A DNA stretch of 11,618 bases from assembly GCA_022736605.1 (NCBI GenBank), contig DZDB01000054.1, positions 1 through 11,618 on the forward strand, given 5' to 3'. Of the stretch, positions 1 to 6,772 are shown one piece after another. Every line of letters starts with the position of its first letter. Positions within the stretch are counted from its first letter, which is position 1. A model generated the notes under the pieces. That model ran no database searches and was not told the origin of the DNA. It was given only the letters and a program-made list of their open reading frames with translations. The DNA comes from Sideroxydans lithotrophicus (GTDB taxonomy: Bacteria > Pseudomonadota > Gammaproteobacteria > Burkholderiales > Sulfuriferulaceae). The position numbers and the translations under genes are program-made.

Positions 1-1394
1 CGGTTGCCGGGGAATACCTTGTGTGGCAGCAGGGCTTCGAGTGCTGCGCCTTTTAGCCCGGCTTTAAGCAGTTCGGCACGCGCTTCGCTACGAGTCTTGC
101 CTTGCATCAAGGCTTTGCTCTGGGCGAAGCAGTTGGACAGCAGCACGGTATGTTGCTGTGCAATGGGATGCTGTGGTTCGGCTGCCGCCAGAAAGTCGGC
201 AGGCACCATGCGCGTGCCCTGGTGGATGAGCTGGTAAAACGCGTGCTGGCCATTGGTACCCGGCTCGCCCCACACCACGGCACCGGTGTTGCAACGTACC
301 GGTTTGCCGGCGTGGCTGACACGTTTGCCATTGCTTTCCATATCCAGTTGCTGCAGATAGGCCGGGAAGCGCGCGAGGTATTGGTCGTAGGGCAGGATTG
401 CCTGGGTGTGTGCGTCCCAGAAATCGTTGTACCAGATACCCAATAGCGCCATGATGACCGGCATGTTTTTCACCAGTGGCGCAGTCTGGAAGTGTTCGTC
501 CATGGCATGTGCACCGGCGAGCATGGCTTCGAAATTGTCCATGCCGATCATCAGCGCGACCGACAGGCCGACCGCTGACCAGACCGAGTAACGCCCGCCG
601 ACCCAGTCCCAGAATTCAAACATATGCGCGGTATCAATACCGAAAGCACGTACTTTTTCGGTATTGGTCGAGACCGCGACGAAGTGTTGTGCGACGGCGG
701 ATTCAGACTTGAGCGCCTTGACCAGCCAGTCGCGGGCAATTTTCGCGTTGAGCAGGGTTTCAGGTGTGCCGAAGGATTTGGACGCGACGATGAATAAGCT
801 GGTTTCCGGATCAATACGGTTCAGCGTATCGCTGATCTGGCTGGGATCGACGTTCGATACGAAGTGCGCGTTCAGGCCTTTTTGCCAGTACGGGCTGAGC
901 GCCAGGCTGGCCATCACCGGGCCAAGATCCGAGCCGCCGATACCGATATTGACGATGTCGGTGATGCGTTTGCCGGTGTGGCCGCGCCATTTGCCGCCGC
1001 GCACCGCGCGGGTGAACTTGCCCATGCGTGCCAGCACGCTGCGCACTTCGGGCATGACGTCTGCGCCATCGACATATACGGGCTGGTCGGAACGGTTGCG
1101 CAGGGCAGTGTGCAGCACCGCGCGTTGCTCGGTAAAGTTGATTTTTTCGCCACTGAACATGGCCTTGATGGCGCGTTTGAGCTTGGCTTCGCGTGCCAGA
1201 TCGGTGAGCAGGGACAGCGTGTCGGCGGTGATGATGTTTTTGGAATAATCCAGCAGCAACCCGGCAGCGTTCAGGCTGTAGCGTTCAAAGCGCTTCGGAT
1301 CAGCCTTGAACAAGGCGCGCATGGTCGTGCTGGCGAGTTGTTTTTTGTGCGCTTTTAGCGCCTGCCAGGCGGGTAGCTGTGTGCAATCAGACAT
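1..1394 (-). CDS. pgi: Glucose-6-phosphate isomerase (partial, C-terminus beyond left edge)
   Basis: This enzyme interconverts glucose-6-phosphate and fructose-6-phosphate in the cytoplasm, linking glycolysis and gluconeogenesis with the glycogen genes beside it. The reading frame is open from the ATG at 1394 to the window edge and gives about 464 residues of a roughly 550-residue family. Visible signatures are the sugar-binding loop IGIGGSDLGP (residues 150-159), the phosphate-binding loop SKSFGT (205-210), the family motif VGGRYS (265-270), and GEPGTNGQH with the catalytic Glu at 377. The active-site His of QHPI is at 409. The catalytic Lys near the C-terminus lies outside the window. The start MSDCTQLPAWQAL resembles family N-termini. 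The gene begins 26 bp after the glgB stop and has no clear Shine-Dalgarno sequence, so it is probably cotranscribed with glgB. The truncation is only the window edge. Confidence 0.96.
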   Translation of the reverse strand, partial: MSDCTQLPAWQALKAHKKQLASTTMRALFKADPKRFERYSLNAAGLLLDYSKNIITADTLSLLTDLAREAKLKRAIKAMFSGEKINFTEQRAVLHTALRNRSDQPVYVDGADVMPEVRSVLARMGKFTRAVRGGKWRGHTGKRITDIVNIGIGGSDLGPVMASLALSPYWQKGLNAHFVSNVDPSQISDTLNRIDPETSLFIVASKSFGTPETLLNAKIARDWLVKALKSESAVAQHFVAVSTNTEKVRAFGIDTAHMFEFWDWVGGRYSVWSAVGLSVALMIGMDNFEAMLAGAHAMDEHFQTAPLVKNMPVIMALLGIWYNDFWDAHTQAILPYDQYLARFPAYLQQLDMESNGKRVSHAGKPVRCNTGAVVWGEPGTNGQHAFYQLIHQGTRMVPADFLAAAEPQHPIAQQHTVLLSNCFAQSKALMQGKTRSEARAELLKAGLKGAALEALLPHKVFPGN

Positions 1395-1420
1395 AAATTT
1401 ATGGCGTCGATGAGTTGAAA

Positions 1421-3610
1421 TTATCCGTTACTGCGAGCAAGGATAATGCCAGCCAGTGGCGGCACGGTGAGGGTGAGCGAGGCGGGGTAGCCCATCCACG
1501 CTGTGTCATCGGTGATTAAACCGGCGCCGTTACCGCTGTTGCTGCCGCCGTAGTATGCCGAATCACTGTTAAAGATTTCTGAATACGCACCGGATTGGGG
1601 CACGCCGATGCGGTATGCCGTGCGTGACACCGGGGTGAAGTTGAGCAGGATCAGCAATTGCGAGCCGTCGCGCGCAATGCGGCGGTAGCTGAGGATGGAT
1701 TGCTCGCTGTCGTGGCAGTCGATCCAGGCAAAGCCTTGTTCGGAGAAATCCTGGTCATGCAACGCGGGGTGGTTACGGTACAAGTGGTTGATATCGTGCA
1801 TCATATTTTTAATGCCGCTATGCCAGTCGATTGTCAGCAGACGCCAGTCGAGTTCGGCGCCGACGTTCCATTCCCGGCCTTGCGCGAACTCATTGCCCAT
1901 GAAGTTGAGTTTTTTGCCTGGCGTGGTCATCTGGTACGCCATCAGCAGGCGCAGGTTGGCAAATTTTTGCCAGGCATCGCCGGGCATTTTGCTGATCAGC
2001 GAGCCTTTGCCGTGTACGACTTCGTCGTGTGAAAACGGCAGCATGAAGTTTTCGGTGTAGGCATAGAGCTGGCCAAACGTGAGCATGTCGTGGTGAAACT
2101 TGCGGTGTACCGGGTCATGCTGGAAATAGCTCAGGGTGTCATTCATCCAGCCCATGTTCCATTTCATCGAAAAGCCCAAACCGCCCAGGTACGCCGGGCG
2201 TGACACCATGGGCCATGAGGTGGACTCTTCCGCCAGTGTGAGCGCGCCAGGGAAAGCGTCGTGAACCATGATGTTGAGCTCGCGCAAAAACGTGATGGCG
2301 TCAATGTTTTCGCGGCCACCGTATTGGTTGGGTAACCATTCGCCTGCCTTGCGTGAATAATCCAGGTAGAGCATGGATGCCACGGCGTCAACGCGCAGGC
2401 CATCGAAGTGGAATTCAGCCAGCCAGTAATAGGCGCTCGACAACAGGAAGCTTTTCACTTCGTTGCGGCCATAGTTGAAAATGTGTGTACCCCAGTCCAG
2501 ATGCAAGCCCAGGCGCGGGTCTTCGTGCTCGTACAGTGCGGTGCCATCGAACCGCGCCAGGGCGAAGCCATCCTGCGGGAAATGCGCGGGCACCCAGTCG
2601 AGCAGTACGCCAATACCGGCCTGGTGACAGGCGTCGATGAAATAGCGCAACTCATCTGGCGTGCCGAAGCGGCTGGTGGGCGCAAAATAGCCGGTGGCCT
2701 GGTAGCCCCAGGATTCGTCCAGCGGGTGCTCGTTAATGGGCATCAGTTCGATGTGGGTATAGCCCATGTCGACTACGTAGGGCAGCAGATGTTCGGCCAG
2801 TTCGCGGTAGCTGTAAACACGCCCATCCGGATGTCTGCGCCACGAACCGATATGCATTTCGTACACGTTCATCGGCGCATGTAACCAATCGCGCGTCGCC
2901 CGTGCTGCCAGCCAGTCGCTGTCTTGCCAGGTATGTTGGACCGGTGTGGCGACGCGTGAGGCGGTGCCGGGGCGCAGTTCGGCAAATTGCGCGTAAGGGT
3001 CACTTTTCAGAATCAATTGCCCGGTATGGCGATTGTGTATCTCAAATTTGTAATGTACGCCCGGCATGATGTCGGGCAGGAATAGTTCCCAGACGCCGGA
3101 ATCGCCGTGAGAGCGCATCGGGTGAAGTCGCCCGTCCCACTGGTTGAAGTCACCCACGAGCGAGACGCGATCCGCATTTGGCGCCCACACGGCGAAGCGC
3201 ACGCCGCTCACCGTATCAACGCTGCAAGGCTGGCTGCCAAGCATTTGATAGGCCTGCGTCAGACGGCCTTCGTTAAACAGGTACAAATCGTGCTGGGTAA
3301 GCTGAAGCGGAAAGGCATACGCGTCGTGTCCTTCAAAGCGGCCATGTGCATAAACGCGCGCGAGTCGATAAGGGTGAGCAGGGGGCTCAACACCGCGCCA
3401 CTCAAACACGCCACGCTTGTCGACGCATTTAAATGCGGTTTCTCCATGTGCGTGAATCAGTGCGACGGATTGCAAATAAGGGTCAAAAATGCGGATACAC
3501 CAGTCAGCACTGGTTTGGTGCAACCCCAGTAGTGCGCTTAAATTTGGTGCATTGCCTGAGGCAAGGGCATCGTAATGGTTGGGCTGTTTGGCTTTAGGCA
3601 GTGCAGTCAT
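1421..3610 (-). CDS. glgB: 1,4-alpha-glucan (glycogen) branching enzyme, GH13
   Basis: GlgB cuts alpha-1,4 glucan chains and re-attaches them through alpha-1,6 bonds, giving branched glycogen in the cytoplasm. At 729 residues it matches the full-length two-module bacterial form (E. coli about 728). An N-terminal beta domain (about 20-125) is followed by a CBM48-type domain (about 133-220, with VWAPNADRVSLVGDFNQWDG), the GH13 barrel (about 250-600) and a C-terminal beta domain (about 630-727). Catalytic residues are visible: Asp408 in DGLRVDAV (nucleophile), Glu461 in LTLAEES (acid/base) and Asp529 in FSHDEVVHG (transition-state stabiliser). The gene diverges from glgC across a 124-bp control region and leads into pgi. 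The ATG at 3608-3610 has no obvious Shine-Dalgarno sequence, but the protein start fits the family and a TATAAT box lies about 40 bp upstream. It looks intact. Confidence 0.98.
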   Translation of the reverse strand: MTALPKAKQPNHYDALASGNAPNLSALLGLHQTSADWCIRIFDPYLQSVALIHAHGETAFKCVDKRGVFEWRGVEPPAHPYRLARVYAHGRFEGHDAYAFPLQLTQHDLYLFNEGRLTQAYQMLGSQPCSVDTVSGVRFAVWAPNADRVSLVGDFNQWDGRLHPMRSHGDSGVWELFLPDIMPGVHYKFEIHNRHTGQLILKSDPYAQFAELRPGTASRVATPVQHTWQDSDWLAARATRDWLHAPMNVYEMHIGSWRRHPDGRVYSYRELAEHLLPYVVDMGYTHIELMPINEHPLDESWGYQATGYFAPTSRFGTPDELRYFIDACHQAGIGVLLDWVPAHFPQDGFALARFDGTALYEHEDPRLGLHLDWGTHIFNYGRNEVKSFLLSSAYYWLAEFHFDGLRVDAVASMLYLDYSRKAGEWLPNQYGGRENIDAITFLRELNIMVHDAFPGALTLAEESTSWPMVSRPAYLGGLGFSMKWNMGWMNDTLSYFQHDPVHRKFHHDMLTFGQLYAYTENFMLPFSHDEVVHGKGSLISKMPGDAWQKFANLRLLMAYQMTTPGKKLNFMGNEFAQGREWNVGAELDWRLLTIDWHSGIKNMMHDINHLYRNHPALHDQDFSEQGFAWIDCHDSEQSILSYRRIARDGSQLLILLNFTPVSRTAYRIGVPQSGAYSEIFNSDSAYYGGSNSGNGAGLITDDTAWMGYPASLTLTVPPLAGIILARSNG

Positions 3611-3640
3611 TGTGGTGGGTGCAGTATCGGCGGTTAGTGG

Positions 3641-3662
3641 CGTGGGCTATTATAGCCACACG
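3641..3662. repeat. Imperfect inverted repeat over the glgB -10 box
   Basis: The left arm CGTGGGCTAT (3641-3650) and right arm ATAGCCACACG (3652-3662) are complementary except for one bulged base and are separated by a single T. The core GGCTAT / ATAGCC is perfect. The repeat covers the TATAAT facing glgB, so it could be an operator whose occupancy blocks that promoter. The one-base centre makes an RNA hairpin less likely than a protein-binding site. No regulator can be named from the sequence. Confidence 0.4.
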
Positions 3663-3677
3663 AATATTGTGACTATT
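3649..3677 (-). promoter_or_regulatory. Putative glgB promoter (consensus -10, poor -35)
   Basis: Read on the minus strand, 3654-3649 is a perfect TATAAT, placing a transcription start near 3642 and a leader of about 30 nt before the glgB ATG. No good -35 sits at 16-18 bp; the closest is TAGTCA (3675-3670) with a short 15-bp spacer. The -10 box is inside an imperfect inverted repeat (separate entry). A weak -35 with a strong -10 suggests dependence on an activator or another sigma factor, which is inference. Confidence 0.5.
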
Positions 3678-3695
3678 CATTTTTGTTTATTTAAT
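3667..3695 (+). promoter_or_regulatory. Putative sigma70 promoter of the glgC operon
   Basis: TTGTGA at 3667-3672 matches four of six bases of the -35 consensus. After a 17-bp spacer, TTTAAT at 3690-3695 matches five of six bases of the -10 consensus. The predicted start near 3702 leaves a leader of about 33 nt before glgC. The surrounding sequence is very AT-rich compared with the coding regions on either side. The assignment rests on pattern matching only. Confidence 0.55.
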
Positions 3696-3722
3696 ATCGA
3701 TGCATAAATCAACCAAGCAAAA

Positions 3723-3728
3723 AAGGAG
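3723..3728 (+). promoter_or_regulatory. Ribosome binding site fixing the glgC GTG start
   Basis: AAGGAG lies 6 nt before the GTG at 3735-3737, ideal spacing, and supports this non-ATG start. There is a single GGA in the leader. In E. coli, CsrA represses glgC by binding GGA motifs at the ribosome binding site, but one GGA alone does not demonstrate a CsrA site here. Confidence 0.75.
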
Positions 3729-3734
3729 CCTGTT

Positions 3735-5015
3735 GTGCAAAAAGATTTTCCGCGCTTCGTGAGTCGGCTCACAAAGAATACGGTTGCATTGATTCTTGCA
3801 GGCGGTCGTGGTTCCCGTTTGCAGCAATTGACGGATTGGCGTGCGAAACCGGCAGTACCCTTCGGTGGAAAGTTTCGCATCATCGATTTTCCGCTATCCA
3901 ACTGTCTGAATTCCGGCATACGGCGCGTTGGTGTGATCACCCAATACAAAGCGCACTCGATGATCAAGCACATCCAGCGTGGCTGGGGGTTCTTGCGTGG
4001 CGAGTTCAATGAATTTGTAGAATTGCTGCCTGCGCAGCAGCGCATTTCGGAACTGGATTGGTACAAGGGCACCGCCGATGCCGTATTTCAGAACATGGAT
4101 ATCGTGCGTAACTACGAGCCGGATTACGTGCTGATTCTGGCGGGCGACCATATTTACAAAATGGATTACGGTGAAATGCTGGCTTGCCACGTGCGCCATC
4201 AGGCCGACATGACGGTGGCGTGTATCGAAGTGCCGATTGCCGAGGCGCGTGCGTTTGGTGTGATGACCGTCGATGACGATGAACGCGTGGTGAATTTTGC
4301 TGAAAAGCCGGAAAACCCGACGCCCCTTTCGGGCAATCCAGACCGTGCGCTGGTGTCGATGGGCGTGTATGTATTTAACGCCAGCTTTCTGTACGAGCAG
4401 TTGATCCGTGACGCTGACGATCCAAATTCCGAGCACGATTTTGGCAAAAACATCATCCCGCATCTGATTAGCCGCTATCGCGTATATTCCCACAGCTTCA
4501 AGGAAAGTTGCGTCAATAGCCTGCCGGGTGGTGAGCCGTATTGGCGCGATGTTGGAACGGTAGAAGCCTACTGGGCGGCCAATCTGGATCTGGCGAACAT
4601 CACGCCGGAACTCAACCTGTACGATAAGACCTGGCCGATCTGGACCCATCAGGAGCAGTTGCCTCCCGCTAAATTCGTATTCGATGACGAGGAGCGACGT
4701 GGCGTAGCGCTGGATACGATGGTATCGGGTGGCTGCATCATCAGTGGTGCGACGGTGCGGCGTTCAGTACTGTTTTCCAGTGTGCAGGTGAACAGTTTTG
4801 CGACGGTAGAAGATTCGGTGATATTGCCGGCTGTCGATATTGGACGCCACGCCTATTTGCGCCGCTGCGTGATCGACAAGGGCACGAAAATTCCTGAACG
4901 GCTGGTGGTTGGCGTAGACCGTAGAGAGGATGAGCGACGTTTTCATGTGACTGAAAATGGCATCACACTCATCACGCCGGACATGCTTGGGCAACATCCG
5001 CATCACATTCGCTAG
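3735..5015 (+). CDS. glgC: Glucose-1-phosphate adenylyltransferase (ADP-glucose pyrophosphorylase)
   Basis: GlgC makes ADP-glucose and pyrophosphate from ATP and glucose-1-phosphate, the committed and usually regulated step of bacterial glycogen synthesis. The 426-residue length is typical. The nucleotidyltransferase domain opens with ALILAGGRGSRL (18-29). It carries Lys38 in RAKPAV (equivalent to E. coli Lys39, implicated in fructose-1,6-bisphosphate activation), Tyr110 in DWYKGTADAV, Asp138 in LAGDHIYK (catalytic metal site) and Lys191 in FAEKP (glucose-1-phosphate site). A left-handed beta-helix region occupies about 325-395. Translation starts at GTG, supported by AAGGAG 6 nt upstream; no ATG gives the family N-terminus. 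It is the first gene of the plus-strand run, 15 bp ahead of the first GH57 gene, and diverges from glgB. The allosteric class is inferred from conserved residues only. Confidence 0.98.
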   Translation: MQKDFPRFVSRLTKNTVALILAGGRGSRLQQLTDWRAKPAVPFGGKFRIIDFPLSNCLNSGIRRVGVITQYKAHSMIKHIQRGWGFLRGEFNEFVELLPAQQRISELDWYKGTADAVFQNMDIVRNYEPDYVLILAGDHIYKMDYGEMLACHVRHQADMTVACIEVPIAEARAFGVMTVDDDERVVNFAEKPENPTPLSGNPDRALVSMGVYVFNASFLYEQLIRDADDPNSEHDFGKNIIPHLISRYRVYSHSFKESCVNSLPGGEPYWRDVGTVEAYWAANLDLANITPELNLYDKTWPIWTHQEQLPPAKFVFDDEERRGVALDTMVSGGCIISGATVRRSVLFSSVQVNSFATVEDSVILPAVDIGRHAYLRRCVIDKGTKIPERLVVGVDRREDERRFHVTENGITLITPDMLGQHPHHIR

Positions 5016-5030
5016 GGAACCTAAGCCAAT

Positions 5031-6737
5031 ATGCAAACACGCTGTCTTGACCTGATACTCGCCTGGCACTTTCACCAGCCGGATTACCGCGATTACGCCA
5101 CCCACGAATACCGCCTGCCCTGGACTTATCTGCATGCCATCAAGGATTACAGCGATATGGCCGCGCACCTGGAGGCGCATCCTAAAATGCAGGCGGTGTG
5201 TAATTTTGTACCGATCCTGCTCGATCAGCTGGAAGACTACGCCGATCAATTCAGCTGCGACGCGGTGCGTGACCCATTGCTGGCAGCATTGACGCAAGTG
5301 GATCTTGATCAGGTAACGGACGCACAACGAGACATGATTCTGGACTATTGCTTCCGTTGCAATCACGTCACCATGGTGCGGCCTTATCCGGCGTATCACC
5401 AGTTGTCCGAGTTATTTCAACTGGCCGAACGCCAGGGCAAAAGTGCTTTGTGTTATTTGTCGGGGCAGTATCTGGCCGATTTGCTGACCTGGTATCACCT
5501 GGCCTGGACCGGTGAAACTGTCCGGCGCCAATACCCCTGGCTGCTGGAGTTGATGAAAAAAGGCAGCGGGTTCAGCTTGCAGGACAGGCGCAATCTATTT
5601 CAGCTGATTGGTGAAGTGGTCAGCGGCTTGATTCCGCGCTACCGTGCCCTGGCAGAATCCGGCCAGATTGAAATATCCACCACACCGCATTACCACCCGA
5701 TTGCGCCGATATTGATGGATTTCAGTGCAGCGCGTGAGGCCTGGCCAGCGTGTGAACTGCCGACGCTCCCAGCCTATCCAGGCGGAACAGATCGTGTGCA
5801 GCGCCATCTGGATTCGGCGCTTACCACGCACACAGCGCGTTTTGGCATGGCGCCAACCGGCATCTGGCCAGCCGAGGGCGGGATATCCACTGGCCTGGTG
5901 GGATTGTTTGGTGAATCAGGCTTGAGCTGGTGCGCCAGCGGCGAAGCCGTGCTGGCCAACAGTCTGCGTGCGGCGGGCGCGGCAGGCGCCGATCAGCGGC
6001 AATTACGCTATCGCCCCTACCGGGTCAAGGATTACGCCACGCTGTGTTTTTTCCGTGATGATCGGCTCTCGGACATGATCGGGTTTGAATACGCCAAGTG
6101 GCATGCCAACGACGCAGTCAAACATTTCATCAACGAGCTGGATGTCATCCTGCACCAGACCCCAGAACATGAAACCCCAGTGGTCAGTGTCATCCTGGAT
6201 GGCGAGAATGCCTGGGAATACTATCCCTACAATGGTTATTTTTTCCTCGATGAGCTGTATGCGGCACTGGAAAATCACCCCTATATTCACCCGCACAGCT
6301 TCAAGAGCTACCTTGCCACGCGCGAACAGAACCCCCACGCGCCCGCGATTCAACAGCTGCCTGCGCTGGTCGCAGGCAGCTGGGTGTATGGCACCTTTTC
6401 AACCTGGATCGGCGTGCCGGAAAAAAATCGTGCCTGGGATTTGCTGGCTGCAGCCAAGCAGCAATACGACAAGGTGGTGACCAGTGGCAAACTCAATGCG
6501 GTTGAAACCGCAGCGGCCGAAGCGCAGTTGTGCGATTGCGAGAGCTCGGACTGGTTCTGGTGGTTTGGTGGCTACAACCCGCGCCACAGCGTAGAGAGTT
6601 TCGACCGGCTCTACCGCGCCAATCTGGTGCAACTGTATGTGTTGCTGAAATTGCCCGTGCCTGAAGCCTTGAATTTGCCGATCAGCCAGGGCGGCAATGA
6701 TGCGGAAGCAGGTGGTACCATGCGCCGCGCTTCCTGA
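5031..6737 (+). CDS. GH57 glycoside hydrolase, alpha-amylase/amylopullulanase type
   Basis: This is a 568-residue retaining enzyme of family GH57 acting on alpha-glucans, most likely glycogen or maltodextrin. All five conserved GH57 regions can be placed: HFHQPDY (His13, His15), GQIEIS (211-216), GIWPAEGG with the putative nucleophile Glu282, VILDGENAW with the putative acid/base Asp390, and DWFWWFGG (507-514). The LDGEN and WFWWFGG forms resemble the amylopullulanase/alpha-amylase branch rather than the GH57 branching enzymes. No signal peptide is seen, so it is probably cytoplasmic and acts on stored glycogen. It starts 15 bp after glgC, with only a weak AGGGAA (5014-5019) as ribosome binding site, and is followed after 35 bp by a second, different GH57 gene. 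Exact specificity (alpha-1,4 hydrolysis, alpha-1,6 debranching or transfer) cannot be told from sequence. Confidence 0.9.
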   Translation: MQTRCLDLILAWHFHQPDYRDYATHEYRLPWTYLHAIKDYSDMAAHLEAHPKMQAVCNFVPILLDQLEDYADQFSCDAVRDPLLAALTQVDLDQVTDAQRDMILDYCFRCNHVTMVRPYPAYHQLSELFQLAERQGKSALCYLSGQYLADLLTWYHLAWTGETVRRQYPWLLELMKKGSGFSLQDRRNLFQLIGEVVSGLIPRYRALAESGQIEISTTPHYHPIAPILMDFSAAREAWPACELPTLPAYPGGTDRVQRHLDSALTTHTARFGMAPTGIWPAEGGISTGLVGLFGESGLSWCASGEAVLANSLRAAGAAGADQRQLRYRPYRVKDYATLCFFRDDRLSDMIGFEYAKWHANDAVKHFINELDVILHQTPEHETPVVSVILDGENAWEYYPYNGYFFLDELYAALENHPYIHPHSFKSYLATREQNPHAPAIQQLPALVAGSWVYGTFSTWIGVPEKNRAWDLLAAAKQQYDKVVTSGKLNAVETAAAEAQLCDCESSDWFWWFGGYNPRHSVESFDRLYRANLVQLYVLLKLPVPEALNLPISQGGNDAEAGGTMRRAS

Positions 6738-6772
6738 CGCTTTTTATACTTTATGACAGCCGAAAGCCTTTG

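Noticed and set aside
864..1358. Plus-strand open frames over pgi (102-446, 664-1248, 864-1358) and over glgB (1658-2884, 3107-3532)
   Set aside because: All are antisense to pgi or glgB, whose conserved catalytic motifs run without interruption in the minus-strand frames.
3656..3673. CRP-like site between glgB and glgC
   Set aside because: The half-sites have the wrong polarity (TCACA-N6-GTGTG on the minus strand rather than TGTGA-N6-TCACA).
3894..4649. 251-codon open frame on the minus strand inside glgC
   Set aside because: It is fully antisense to a well-supported gene, its protein resembles no family I know, and it reflects the codon bias of the real frame. The same applies to the minus-strand frames at 4764-5399, 7091-7756, 7772-8374 and 8769-9293.
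5031..6737. GH57 glycogen branching enzyme as the identity of the first GH57 gene
   Set aside because: The motifs (HFHQPDY, WPAEGG, LDGENAW, WFWWFGG) are of the amylase/amylopullulanase kind, and a complete GH13 GlgB is already present.
6741..6750. TATACT as an internal promoter before the second GH57 gene
   Set aside because: No -35-like sequence at 16-18 bp upstream, and the gap is only 35 bp within a co-directional run.
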